From the NCBI RefSeq assembly GCF_001422365.1, contig NZ_LMMT01000008.1, positions 107,594-171,593 on the forward strand: 64,000 nt of DNA, given 5' to 3'. Shown here piece by piece: positions 40,894 to 49,748 of this stretch (the stretch's first letter is position 1; each line of letters opens with the position of its first letter). The translations under genes were made by a program, and so were the position numbers. Source of the stretch: Pseudorhodoferax sp. Leaf265 (GTDB taxonomy: Bacteria > Pseudomonadota > Gammaproteobacteria > Burkholderiales > Burkholderiaceae_C). The notes below the pieces were generated by a model, which was not told the origin of the DNA, did no database searches, and saw only the letters and a list, made by a program, of their open reading frames with translations.

Positions 40894-41365
40894 GCGCGTG
40901 CGGATCATCAGAGCGCCGCAACTGACCATCGGCCAGCGCGCGCTCGCAAGGGCACGGGTCAGCGACGTGATCCTCCGCGAACCGAAGACCTCAGACGCTG
41001 CACTCGTTTCCCACTACGCCAGTCCGGCTCGCGACCGCTCCTGTGGGCGCGCCGATGGAAAGAAGTTCTGCAGTTGGCCAGCATTCGACGGCGCGCCGCC
41101 GGTGGGCGTGCACCCTAGATTCATCTTCACCAGGGGCCCGTTCCGACACACCCGGCCTACGGCCATCGACGCTTCGACTACGCATACTTCGGCCCCACAT
41201 GGACTCGACTTTCGGATGATAGTGCAATGAGTTCGGGCGATCTCAAGCGGCGCTTGCACACCGAGGTCAACGGCTGGGATGCGGCCAAGCCAGGTCTTCC
41301 CAATGCGTCTTCGACGGGGTAGGCTTGTTGCACCACGCACGAATCTCTGTCCATCACCTCGATGT
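40894..41365. other. No supported gene
   Basis: About 470 bases between the decayed ORF and the MbcA/ParS-like gene. Open frames exist on both strands but none has a ribosome site or a recognisable motif. Confidence 0.4.
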
Positions 41366-41803
41366 ATGCCCACGGAAGTTCGTCCATCTAAGCGCCGCTC
41401 GGACCTGTACGTGTCCGCTGCCCAATCGACTGCGCTGCTGCGGTCCGGCATGCAGCACCGCCGCGATCGGCTGGAAGCCGCAGACATGATCACCATCGAC
41501 GCGGCAGCCGTGCTTGCAGGAACAAGCGGCGTGACGATGCACGCTTGGATCAACGCGGGGCGCTGCATTGGCGTTTCGAACCTTCGCAGTGGCTTCAAGT
41601 TGCCACGCTGGCAGTTCGAGCCCGGCATCTGGCAGCTGCTACAGCGATTGGCCAAGTGTCTGGGGACGAATGACGGCTGGCAGTTGCTCTCTTTCATGGA
41701 AACGCCTTCCATGGCCCTAGAGGGCACGACTCCACGCACGGCACTGGAGCAAGGACTTCCAGGTGACCGCATCTTGGCGCTGGCAACGGCTCAGGCTCAT
41801 TGA
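41366..41803 (+). CDS. MbcA/ParS-like small protein (antitoxin-type C terminus)
   Basis: A 145-aa protein. The N-terminal half has a helix-turn-helix-like segment (ITIDAAAVLAGTSGVTMHAW), and the C terminus has the MbcA/ParS/Xre pattern GWQLLSFMETPSMALEGTTP, RTALEQG, ILALATAQAH. In toxin-antitoxin systems of the RES-Xre type this C terminus binds the toxin. No RES-domain toxin is found beside it. The ATG at 41366 was chosen to match remembered relatives; an earlier in-frame ATG at 41279 is possible. A related broken copy follows 27 bases downstream. Confidence 0.6.
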   Translation: MPTEVRPSKRRSDLYVSAAQSTALLRSGMQHRRDRLEAADMITIDAAAVLAGTSGVTMHAWINAGRCIGVSNLRSGFKLPRWQFEPGIWQLLQRLAKCLGTNDGWQLLSFMETPSMALEGTTPRTALEQGLPGDRILALATAQAH

Positions 41804-41830
41804 ACGATTGCTTGAGAAACAGGAAAGCCG

Positions 41831-42329
41831 ATGCCACCGTCGCGACACCACGATGTTGCCCTCCATGCAGGCGCAGATTCCGTTCGGGTCGAGTGGTTAC
41901 GCCAGGGCCTGCTCGTCAACTCCGGCGAGTTGAGCCACGCCTGGGGAACGAGTCTTCGGGCGTTCAACCAGTCATGCGCGCGCAACGCTCTGTTCCGTCT
42001 GGAGATCGGTAAGGACCACCTATACCCCGCCGTCTTTGCGCACCTTCCTGCGGAGTCCGTGGAGCGCATCAATCTGGCGCTTCAAGGCGACGATGCGGTT
42101 GGCAAGTCCATCTTTTGGCACCGCAAGCATGGTGGTCTGGGCGGGGCGTGCCGTGAGCCAGGCGCTCAAAGAGAACATGCTGGACCGCGTGGTCGAACTG
42201 GCTATGGGCTGGTCGGAAGAGCGGGGCTTCGGTCCGCCATTCCGCATCCCTGATCGAGGATCCTACCAGCACCTTCTGCCAATCATCCCGCGGGCTGGTG
42301 GTTGTTCGGTCGGGGATCGGTGGCCTTGA
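41831..42329 (+). pseudogene. Second MbcA/ParS-like gene, frameshifted
   Basis: Starts well (AGGAAA five bases before the ATG) and reads VRVEWLRQGLLVNSGELSHA, LYPAVFAHLPAESVERI, SIFWHRKHGGLGG. It shifts by one base near 42,150 and continues in the next frame as AVSQALKENMLDRVVELAMG, the family C terminus. It is laid out like the preceding gene: helix-turn-helix start and antitoxin-like end. Without repair the C-terminal part is lost. Confidence 0.5.
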
Positions 42330-42527
42330 GCTGGACCGGAAGGTCGACTGCTGGTTTCAAGTGATCCTCTCATGTCGCGGCTATTGCAACAAGGCAAGCC
42401 TAACGCGTCACCTCAGGAAAATAGATCTCGCAGGTGGGCAAGCAGCATCACGGAGCGCGGCCATCGAAAGGCCGGTTCGGCCGCCATTGCTGGTCACGCA
42501 GGCAGTCGTATTGCTTGTCATTGGCGC

Positions 42528-42680
42528 CTAGCCGTCGATCGCTTCCTGAAGAGATGCTTCCCGCTCGTCGTCGGTCAACGTGTCCTCTGCATACGCGGGA
42601 TTGAAGAACGACTGGTTCGCATCCAGCGCTCTGATGACGTCAAACCCTTCCGCGGATGAAAGACTTGCTTTTCGATCCAA
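42528..42680 (-). CDS. Short hypothetical ORF with TTG start
   Basis: A possible 50-aa acidic peptide (LDRKASLSSAEGFDVIRALD and then a helical acidic tail DDEREASLQEAID). It may be the 3' end of a decayed gene. No ribosome site is evident. Confidence 0.25.
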   Translation of the reverse strand: MDRKASLSSAEGFDVIRALDANQSFFNPAYAEDTLTDDEREASLQEAIDG

Positions 42681-42774
42681 AGCTCAAACACGAAGGAAAG
42701 AGCGCAGTCGGCTCGCAAGCGGCGCATGGTGGTTGCAGCTGACTGAGGTGGCGTCGCGACAAAGCCAAAAAGCG

Positions 42775-42804
42775 ACGGCCGGGTGAAAGCACACACCCGG
42801 CCGT
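42775..42804 (-). terminator. Intrinsic terminator on the minus strand
   Basis: ACGGCCGGGTG and CACCCGGCCGT form an eleven-base-pair stem with an eight-base loop. On the minus strand it is followed by CGCTTTTTGG. It may end leftward transcripts such as that of the H-NS gene 338 bases upstream. Confidence 0.7.
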
Positions 42805-42994
42805 CTGACCATGACATGCCCGTTTCTTAGGAGATGCATGCCGCAGCTTGCTGACATTCTGCGCAGATCTGTTGCGAGCGCCTATACCCAAAACGCGGGA
42901 TCCAAGCAGTGCGCCGATCGCTGCCCAAGGTCGCGTTTGGCCCATGCTTGGCATGCTCCCAGACAGTGCGCGATCAGCTCGTCCGCTGTTGGCA

Positions 42995-43066
42995 TACCAC
43001 CAGAACCGCAATCCGGGGACCGGTGACCTTTGGAATGGCCTCGGCCCTCCGCCTCGATGGATATGA
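42995..43066 (+). pseudogene. H-NS C-terminal domain fragment
   Basis: YHQNRNPGTGDLWNGLGPPP, then RWI and a stop, match the H-NS DNA-binding tail (Tyr-x-Asn-Pro-x-Thr-Gly-x-x-Trp-x-Gly-x-Gly). No oligomerisation domain precedes it in any frame. It is a remnant of a second H-NS gene, on the opposite strand from the intact one beside it. Confidence 0.5.
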
Positions 43067-43141
43067 GACGTCCTGGCTGCGGCGTCGCTGCTCGAGGGCT
43101 TCCTCTAGGAGCGTGACTCCTACATCCTCATGACAGTGCGC

Positions 43142-43588
43142 TCAGGCCTTCAGCTCGTCGAGCGTCTTCCCCCCGGCCAGTGCCTCAGTGAGCCAGCGTG
43201 GCTTCGGACCGAAGCCCGACCAGCTGTTGCCGGCACCATCCTTGTACTTCACACCTCCGGCACCAGCACGCGTCTTCTTGACTGGCGCGGCGGTTGAGGA
43301 ACCTATTACCGGATCAACGAAAGCCTTTTCAGAGTTGCCCTTTGCGGATCGCGCCTTTGGCGACTTGCCACGTTTTCCTGCGCGCCCTTGCGCACCGAGA
43401 TTGAGTTCGGCGGCCGTGAGGCTGTAATAGGCGATCGCCTCCTTGATCCTTTCGATCACCCCAGCCTTTTCGCTGGCGATGATCGAAGCGGCGCGCTCTT
43501 TGAGTCTTGCGATCTCCTGATCGATCTCTTTGAGCGTTTCGGTCGGTTCGGCCATCGAAGGCTTGGCAGAAGTGCGGCGGTTCTTCAT
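43142..43588 (-). CDS. H-NS family nucleoid protein (Bv3F-like)
   Basis: A 148-aa protein with an N-terminal coiled coil (EIDQEIARLKERAASIIASE), a basic linker (AGKRGKSPKARSAKG) and the H-NS DNA-binding domain (VKYKDGAGNSWSGFGPKPRW, then LTEALAGGKTLDEL). Such proteins silence AT-rich acquired DNA. The start may be 43588 or MAEPTE at 43555; neither has a clear ribosome site. It is located inside the accessory zone and could be a mobile-element copy rather than the housekeeping one. Confidence 0.82.
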   Translation of the reverse strand: MKNRRTSAKPSMAEPTETLKEIDQEIARLKERAASIIASEKAGVIERIKEAIAYYSLTAAELNLGAQGRAGKRGKSPKARSAKGNSEKAFVDPVIGSSTAAPVKKTRAGAGGVKYKDGAGNSWSGFGPKPRWLTEALAGGKTLDELKA

Positions 43589-44419
43589 AGGCGTCAATGC
43601 GGTAGCAAAAGAAGCACCCAGTCTAATGGACGACCCCGTTGGCAGTGTCATGGGCACTGATCGCCCCGCACGGCTTCTATTGAAGTGCCAGTTATCCCGA
43701 GCGTTGAGAGCGCAGACGACCGAGGCTGTCGCCATCAATCTCATGCAACCGGGGTGGCTCGAACAGGACATGCGTCACAGCGCGTGTGACTGCAGCAAAC
43801 GCGCAATGCTCGACTGGATCAGTCTCGGTATCCGCCATAGCGACCGAGGCCACCGCAAACAGCCCACGTTTGCGGCGAGCGCATCGTATGCCAGAGTCCG
43901 CAGGCGTGACACCCTCCTTCGCCATTTCGCCAGAGCTGCCAGCGCGTCCTTGACGGGTCACAGCATCACCAACCGAGGGAGCGGGATCGTCGTGAAACCT
44001 AGTACTGGGACCAGTATCCATGTCGGGCCAACGACCAGCCTCACCCCTTAAAAAGCATGACGGGTGCCCGGTGCCACGCCCTATCGAGAGAAATCACTGC
44101 GCAGCCCCGTCTTTTCTGAACAGAGATCCTTCGAATGTGCGAAGCGGCCTGCCGGCAGCTCTCGACGATTGCGAATGCTACTGCTCCGTATATTGGATTG
44201 CGGCAAGACGAACGTCGAAGTCGCTACCGATCCGCTGATTGCCGACGCGGGGTACGCAGAGGCGTCCCATGAGCTGGCCTATTCGCTTGCCCGAGCGACT
44301 GGTCTTCGTGTGAGCTGCCGGTCACCGACTCTGGTCGAACCGCGGGAGCTGGCCGAGCGCGGATTCTGACTTTTAAACCGCTAAATCGACGCAGCCACAC
44401 GATGGGTGGTCTGGCAGGT
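43589..44419. other. No supported gene
   Basis: About 830 bases between the H-NS gene and the methyltransferase-like gene. Several ORFs of 70-170 codons are open on both strands, as expected at this GC content. None carries a recognised motif, a signal peptide or a good ribosome site. Confidence 0.4.
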
Positions 44420-45181
44420 TTATGCAGCGGTGCCAGTGTTCGGCGAACGCTGGCCGCCGCGCCAGATGCCGATGAAGTCTCGAGTGCCATTGATCGCCCT
44501 GGAATAAAGCCACGACGGTGTCAGCTTCTCATGCGGTAGCTTCCAGATGGGCTTGTAGTGGTGCACGTGTTCGTTGCCGATGAAGATGTATTCCTCACAG
44601 GAGGCTATGATGGCCGCTTCGTCCACACCCGTTTCGCTGCCTCCGGCATCGGGAGCCTTGGGGTCGAAGCGGTGGGTCACCCAGCAGGCGATCACGACTT
44701 GTGGGCGATGCCGTTCGACCGCGCGATGCGCGTCCAGCTTTTCAACGTTCGGTCCATAAGGTACGGTCGGCTGGCCGAGCCTTTGGTAGTGCGCCCGCAC
44801 GGCAGCACCTTCTTGCTGGCGGTTGTCGGTGGCCACGATACCGAGCGCACGCGCGAGAGCACCTGTTCCCGCTCCAATCTCGATGGCGGTGCGACCACCG
44901 ATCCGGCCCCGCAGGAAGTCGCATAGTTCGGCCGTCGGTAGGCCATACACACCGTTTCGGACGCCGAACAACATCCGTTCCTCCGCGGAGGTGTCGGCCA
45001 GAGCGGCTGCTGGTACGACCTGCAGCCGGCCGTGTGCGTCCAAAAGATCCCCAGAAATGTCGCGGACGCGGGTCGGGTCGAGGCGAAAACCTTCCATGCC
45101 CCATTTTCGCAAGGTGTTCGTTAAAAGCGATCGGGCGACGATGTCTACGACATGCCCAGCCATCCACGCCGAGCATGTCAT
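44420..45181 (-). CDS. SAM-methyltransferase-like hypothetical protein
   Basis: A 253-aa protein. The segment TAIEIGAGTGALARALG is a class I methyltransferase motif I, and RPQVVIACWVTHRFDP resembles motif IV. The C-terminal third (HHYKPIWKLPHEKLTPSWLY) has no assigned role. I have seen similar proteins on plasmids and islands without known function. The start may be 45181 or MEGFRLD at 45097. The target (nucleic acid, protein or small molecule) cannot be told. Confidence 0.6.
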   Translation of the reverse strand: MTCSAWMAGHVVDIVARSLLTNTLRKWGMEGFRLDPTRVRDISGDLLDAHGRLQVVPAAALADTSAEERMLFGVRNGVYGLPTAELCDFLRGRIGGRTAIEIGAGTGALARALGIVATDNRQQEGAAVRAHYQRLGQPTVPYGPNVEKLDAHRAVERHRPQVVIACWVTHRFDPKAPDAGGSETGVDEAAIIASCEEYIFIGNEHVHHYKPIWKLPHEKLTPSWLYSRAINGTRDFIGIWRGGQRSPNTGTAA

Positions 45182-45568
45182 AGTAGATCGCGCCGAAATC
45201 CCGCTGCTGCCCGACGTATTCTTAGGGCAGGGGACGGGGGGTGCGGGATGGGGGAAGCGTGTTCTCTCGGCAGGCGCGCCTCAACGCGGCGCCCAACGCT
45301 GCCAAGTGCGCACCGGCGACGGCCAGCACCTGCCATTGCAGGGTATTGGTGGCTGGGAGCGCTCGATGCCACGTCTAGGATCTCTTCCAGCAGGGAACGC
45401 GGACGGGGGCCCCGCTTATTGGCGCGCTGGCTCCGGCCCGCCCTCGTACACCGTCGACGACGCGCGCTGTGTGCGGTTCGCGCAGTTCATGCGCACCGAG
45501 CAGCCGCGCTGGAAGAAGATCTCGACGACAGCGGCGCGCGCCTGGAGTAGGCCCCGGCGGCCCGGCGG
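45182..45568. other. Intergenic with a broken receptor fragment
   Basis: Apart from the Bug-like fragment described below, nothing recognisable was found between the methyltransferase-like gene and the LuxR-type regulator. The stretch includes G-rich runs near 45,230-45,260. Confidence 0.35.
45446..45550 (+). pseudogene. C-terminal fragment of a Bug solute receptor
   Basis: RFAQFMRTEQPRWKKI, then after a one-base shift DSGARLE and a stop, match the end of tripartite tricarboxylate transporter receptors (F-x-x-F-x-x-x-E-x-x-R-W, then SGA-x-x-E). Nothing of the rest of the protein is found upstream, so this is a scar of a lost gene. Confidence 0.4.
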
Positions 45569-46249
45569 CTACGCGAAGGACGCGATCTGGGTGCGGCTCT
45601 CCAGCCCGAGCTTGGCCAGGACGTTGGCGACATGCGTCTTGACCGTGACGATCTCGATGTGCGAGTGGGCCGCGATCTCCTTGTTGGACAGCCCCGTGGC
45701 CACGAGGGCCGCGACATCCATCTCGCGGGCCGTCAGGCGGAACTCGGTGGCCCAGCGCTCCTGCATCTGGAAGGTGCGCAGCGATCGCAGGTTGAGCAGG
45801 CTGGTCTCGATGTAGCCATGCAGCTGGCGCAGCGTGTGCTCGGAGAACAGGTCCTGCGAGTCGTGGCGCCGCAGCACGTTCAGGAACGCGATGGGCCGGC
45901 CCGCGGCGCGGAACACGAACGCCGCATCGTCGACGAAATTGAAGCGTGCCATGAACTGCGCATACGGCACGAAACGCGTGCCGAAGCGCTGGTCGGCCAC
46001 GCTTCGCAAGGTGGTCACCTCGATCCGCTGGCTGAGCAGGAACTCTGGCGCGATCGGGTCGACATCGCGGAACACGTCATAGTAGCTGCGGATCATGTCC
46101 CGGCCGAGTCCGGCGTCGACGCAGGGCGGGATGGGCTGGCTGTCGTCGATCCATGTGAACACACAGGCCGGGCATTCCAGCATCGTCTTGGCGAACTCGG
46201 CCGTGCGCGTGGCGAATTCGAGGCAATCTGGTTTTTCGTGGAGTTGCAT
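45569..46249 (-). CDS. LuxR-family transcription regulator
   Basis: A 226-aa regulator. The N-terminal 150 residues resemble the ligand-binding region of LuxR-type proteins but lack a clear acyl-homoserine-lactone signature. The C-terminal helix-turn-helix is standard (LTAREMDVAALVATGLSNKE, VKTHVANVLAKLG). The start at 46249 gives a normal length. It lies 71 bases downstream of the P450 gene on the same strand. A hairpin sits between the two, so the regulator may have its own promoter. It probably controls the P450 set. Confidence 0.83.
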   Translation of the reverse strand: MQLHEKPDCLEFATRTAEFAKTMLECPACVFTWIDDSQPIPPCVDAGLGRDMIRSYYDVFRDVDPIAPEFLLSQRIEVTTLRSVADQRFGTRFVPYAQFMARFNFVDDAAFVFRAAGRPIAFLNVLRRHDSQDLFSEHTLRQLHGYIETSLLNLRSLRTFQMQERWATEFRLTAREMDVAALVATGLSNKEIAAHSHIEIVTVKTHVANVLAKLGLESRTQIASFA

Positions 46250-46266
46250 GGTGCCGCTTGGAGAAG

Positions 46267-46292
46267 AAGGCGCATGCACCGGCACGCGCCTT
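46267..46292. terminator. Hairpin between P450 and LuxR-type genes
   Basis: AAGGCGC pairs with GCGCCTT across a twelve-base loop, with a short T run on the plus strand and a T/C tract on the minus strand. It could reduce read-through from the P450 gene into the regulator. Confidence 0.35.
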
Positions 46293-46320
46293 TTCCATGT
46301 GCAATTGATGTGCCAGTGCG

Positions 46321-47520
46321 CTACGGCACGAGCCGCAACGGCAGGTCCAGGTAGTTCATGATGCGGTCGTCGTAGCGGATCGCCGGCTCGGCCGTCAGCT
46401 CGATCGCCGAGTAGCGTTCCGTGATGCAGGTCAGCACCGTCTCGATCTCGGCACGGCTGATCAGCTGGCCGGCACAGTTGTGCGCGCCGATGCCGAAGGA
46501 CAGGTGCTGGCTCTCGCGCATCGAGCGGGTGTGGTCGAAGCGGTCGGGATCCGCGAACACCTTGGCATCGCGGTTCACGGCCGCCGTCATGAAGGTCAGC
46601 TTGCTGCCCGCGGGAATCCGCTCCCCCTGGATCTCGACCTCCTCGGTGTTGTAGCGCGCGAAGGACATCTCCGGCGGGTAGAGCCGCAGGAACTCGTTGA
46701 CCATGGCGGTGCGCACCGAGGGCGTGGTCTTGTAGAGCTGGTAGAGCGCAGGATCGCGCGTGAAATGGTGCAGCGCGCAGGCCAGCACATAGCTCGGATT
46801 GGGCGCCCCGGAGAAGAAGAAGTTCACCAGGGTCTGCTCGACCTCGGCCTCGGTCAGCTCGCCGCGCGCCTGCGCCTCGATCAGGGCGTCCGTCAGACCG
46901 GTGCCGGGCTGGAGCTTCTTCTGCGCGATGATCTCCCGGCAGCGGCGGAACAGGTAGTCGAAGCCGACCACGGACTGGGCGATGTCCTCCTCGGTGCAGG
47001 CCGGCGACTGCGCGGACACGATGCGCAGTGCGTTCTCGATCACGCCATCGATGTCGTCCTCGGGCACCTGGAACACCCGGCACATGGTGATGTGCGTGGG
47101 CACGGCCAGCAGGTGGTGGTGCGCCTCCACGCGGCCGTCGGCCGGGACCTTGGCCAGGGCTTCTTCCAGCACCGAGCGGGTGTGCTTGACCCACTCGCCG
47201 ATCATCTTCGGCGTGAACCACCGGTTGAAGTGGCGCCGCAGCTGCGTCTGCCGCGGCGGGTCGTAGTACAGCACGCTGTCCAGGAAGACTTGCCAGGTGT
47301 GCGGCTTGACCCAGTCCGGCTCCTTCATGCTCATGCACGGCAGGCGCACGAACTCGACGTAGTCGGCATAGGTGGAGACGATGTATTCGCGCTCGGAGAT
47401 CTGGTAGAGCGGCTGCTCCTGCTGCAGGCGGGCGTACCAGGGGTAGGGGTTCTTGCGGAAGGCCAGGTCGGCCCAGGGCAGGTAGGGGTCCAGCAGGACG
47501 TTGCCGCGGGTATCAAGCAT
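46321..47520 (-). CDS. Cytochrome P450, class I bacterial type, with altered I helix
   Basis: A 399-aa soluble monooxygenase. The haem-ligand loop is FGIGAHNCAG (Cys axial ligand), the K-helix ExxR is EFLRLYPP, and the length is normal. In the I helix the usual (A/G)Gx(D/E)T reads SGAPNPS: the position of the proton-relay Thr is Asn and the acid is Pro. P450cin also has Asn at the Thr position and also uses a flavodoxin. The start at 47520 has GGAGG seven bases upstream and overlaps the flavodoxin stop by eight bases. The substrate is unknown; a small terpenoid or aromatic is plausible. Confidence 0.9.
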   Translation of the reverse strand: MLDTRGNVLLDPYLPWADLAFRKNPYPWYARLQQEQPLYQISEREYIVSTYADYVEFVRLPCMSMKEPDWVKPHTWQVFLDSVLYYDPPRQTQLRRHFNRWFTPKMIGEWVKHTRSVLEEALAKVPADGRVEAHHHLLAVPTHITMCRVFQVPEDDIDGVIENALRIVSAQSPACTEEDIAQSVVGFDYLFRRCREIIAQKKLQPGTGLTDALIEAQARGELTEAEVEQTLVNFFFSGAPNPSYVLACALHHFTRDPALYQLYKTTPSVRTAMVNEFLRLYPPEMSFARYNTEEVEIQGERIPAGSKLTFMTAAVNRDAKVFADPDRFDHTRSMRESQHLSFGIGAHNCAGQLISRAEIETVLTCITERYSAIELTAEPAIRYDDRIMNYLDLPLRLVP

Positions 47521-47992
47521 GGCAGACCTCCCGCGAGGCCAGCAGCGGCAGCACCGTGGCGGACCAGGCGCCGATGGCATCGGACACGGACTGGCCGCGC
47601 GCGGCGTCGTGGCGGCCCGTCTCGCCCAGCTGCTGGGCGCCGAAGGCGCACAGCTTCAGCGCCAGCTCGTCGATCGCGCGGTTGTAGTTCTCGTAGGTGG
47701 AATCGCCCAGCCCGAACGCGACGAAGCGCAGGCCCGCCAGCGCCGGCGCCAGCTGCCGCAGCTTCTCGTAGAAGGGCAAGGTGGTCTCGGGCATCTCGCC
47801 ATCGCCGTAGGTGGATGTGATCAGCACCAGCACCTCGAGCGCCGCCAACTGCGACACCTCGAAGTCCGCCATGGAGACGACCTCGGCCTGCAGTCCATCG
47901 GCCTGGGCGGCTGCGGCGAAGTCGTCGGCGGCCATCTCGGCGTTGCCGCTTTCCGTGCCGTAGAGAATCGTGATGTGCGGTACTTCTTTCAT
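47513..47992 (-). CDS. Flavodoxin-like FMN electron carrier
   Basis: A 159-aa flavodoxin. The FMN phosphate loop is YGTESGNAEMAA, the two aromatic/isoalloxazine loops are STYGDGEMP and FGLGDSTYENYN. It overlaps the P450 start by eight bases and so is translationally coupled. It is almost certainly the P450 redox partner, in the manner of cindoxin for P450cin. Reducing power could come from the FAD reductase at 52982-54229. Confidence 0.9.
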   Translation of the reverse strand: MKEVPHITILYGTESGNAEMAADDFAAAAQADGLQAEVVSMADFEVSQLAALEVLVLITSTYGDGEMPETTLPFYEKLRQLAPALAGLRFVAFGLGDSTYENYNRAIDELALKLCAFGAQQLGETGRHDAARGQSVSDAIGAWSATVLPLLASREVCHA

Positions 47993-48098
47993 TGGGAGAC
48001 CTGTGGGAGGGGATCGGAGGGAAGCCCTGCGTGCCGGCAGACCGGCACGGGGGCAGACGAAGGGTTGGAGGAAGGAGCAGCGCCGCTGCTCCGGGGCT

Positions 48099-49553
48099 TC
48101 AGGTGTCGGCGGGCAGCCAGCTGCCCAGGCGTCCGTACACCTCGGGCTTCTCGCGCTCGTAGAAGCTGGCCAGCAGCACACCGGCAGCCAGCACGCCGAC
48201 GATGATGTAGATCATCCAGGTGCGTTCGCCAGGCTCGCCGCCGACCAGCAGGTGGAAGTTGGTGGCGATCAGCGTGATGAGCCCGAAGAAGCCGATGCTG
48301 GACACCACCGGCGCAGCGCATGCCTTCCAGAAGCTCACGCCGCGGTGCCGGCCTTCGCGGACATACCAGACCAGGCAGGAGATGTTGACCACCAGCATCA
48401 GCATCACGCCGCCCGCGGTGCCGACGCCGGAGAACTGTCCGTACAGGATCTCGGGCTTGGCGCCGAACAGCAGCACGACCGACAGCACCGCGACCACGGC
48501 GACGGAGACGGTGACGGATGCCGCGGCGGGCGAGGCGTGGCGCACATGCACACGGTTGAGGAAGCGCGGCAGTGCGCCGTCGCCGCCGAGGTTGAACAGG
48601 TAGCGCGACAGCACGTTGTGGATGGCCAGGCTGGACGCGAAGGCCGAGGTCAGCACCAAGAGGCCGATGGCGGTGCGAAAGCCCGGGCCGGTGTGCTTCT
48701 CGAACGCATCCATGAACATCGAGGCCGGGGCGTTCGTGGCCACCGACTGCACGTTGCCACCGTAGGCCCAGACCAGCGAGACCGCCGCGAAGGTGTAGAG
48801 CGCGCCGATGCTGAGGACCGCACCGATGGTCGCGCGCGGAATGGTCCGTGCCGGATCGCGCACCTCGTTGCGGAACAGCGCCGTCGCCTCGAAGCCCATG
48901 AAGAACGACACCGCGAACAGCATGGCGAACGGTGCGTCCTTCGTGAACAGGCGGCCCAGGTCGACCATCGAGGCCGTGCTGTACGTGGGTGCGGCCTCGC
49001 CCTGCAGCACGGTGATGCCGAAGGCCAGGCAGATGACCACTTCCGCCACCATGACGATGGTCAGCACCTTGGCCGACAGCTCGACGTGCAGGTAGCCGAG
49101 GACCGCGATGGCGGCCAGGCAGGCGAAGGTGAAGCAGTACCAGGGCACTGCGATGCCGGTCGTCGCGGCCAGCAGCTCCGCCGATGCGACGCCGAAGTAC
49201 GAGGGCACGCCGGTCAGGATCACAAAGTACGTCACGATGGCCAGCAGGCCGGAGCCGAGCCCGAACTTCTTGCCCAGCCCATAGCTGATGAAGGAGTAGA
49301 AGTCGCCCGGGCGCTTCACCTCGTTGTTCAAGGTGAGGTAACCCAGCGAAAACAGCATCATCAGCACCATGACGCCGATGAAGATGAGCGGACTGATGGT
49401 CCCGCCGAACATCAGCGCGACCGGGATGTAGCCGGCCACCGTGGTCAGCGGCGCGGAGAACGCGAGCACGCTCAGTGCCAGACCCACGGCGCCCATGTGT
49501 CCCGTCAGCTTCGCAGCCGCCCCCGGGTCGGATTTCAGATCAGATGCAGTCAT
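48099..49553 (-). CDS. APC-superfamily permease
   Basis: A membrane permease of about 484 aa with roughly 12 hydrophobic helices. The APC signature near helix 1 is ALSVLAFSAPLTTVAGYIP, and helix 6 reads FAVSFFMGFEATALFRNEVRDP, as in amino-acid/amine transporters. The C-terminal region has three further helices. The start is uncertain: ATG 49553 has GGGA upstream, while ATG 49565 and TTG 49574 are also in frame. It lies 106 bases before the flavodoxin gene on the same strand, so it may import the P450 substrate or a related compound. Confidence 0.87.
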   Translation of the reverse strand: MTASDLKSDPGAAAKLTGHMGAVGLALSVLAFSAPLTTVAGYIPVALMFGGTISPLIFIGVMVLMMLFSLGYLTLNNEVKRPGDFYSFISYGLGKKFGLGSGLLAIVTYFVILTGVPSYFGVASAELLAATTGIAVPWYCFTFACLAAIAVLGYLHVELSAKVLTIVMVAEVVICLAFGITVLQGEAAPTYSTASMVDLGRLFTKDAPFAMLFAVSFFMGFEATALFRNEVRDPARTIPRATIGAVLSIGALYTFAAVSLVWAYGGNVQSVATNAPASMFMDAFEKHTGPGFRTAIGLLVLTSAFASSLAIHNVLSRYLFNLGGDGALPRFLNRVHVRHASPAAASVTVSVAVVAVLSVVLLFGAKPEILYGQFSGVGTAGGVMLMLVVNISCLVWYVREGRHRGVSFWKACAAPVVSSIGFFGLITLIATNFHLLVGGEPGERTWMIYIIVGVLAAGVLLASFYEREKPEVYGRLGSWLPADT

Positions 49554-49748
49554 GTTGCGTCCCATGATGGCCAAGGGCCAATGAATTAATCACGCAGAAG
49601 TCTTCAAAGTCATTACTTCGGCGCGCATCCAATGCTATGCGTCCACCTTGTCCTGGAAATCCGCCTAAAGAATGAAATATCCCCAGCTCCATTCCGGTCC
49701 ATGCACCAGACCGGGGACGGCTGCACCGCCCCGGAACGAATTTCTGCA

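Noticed and set aside
43692..44369. Several ORFs of about 70-170 codons on both strands
   Set aside because: Overlapping frames with shadow-like composition; none stands out as coding.
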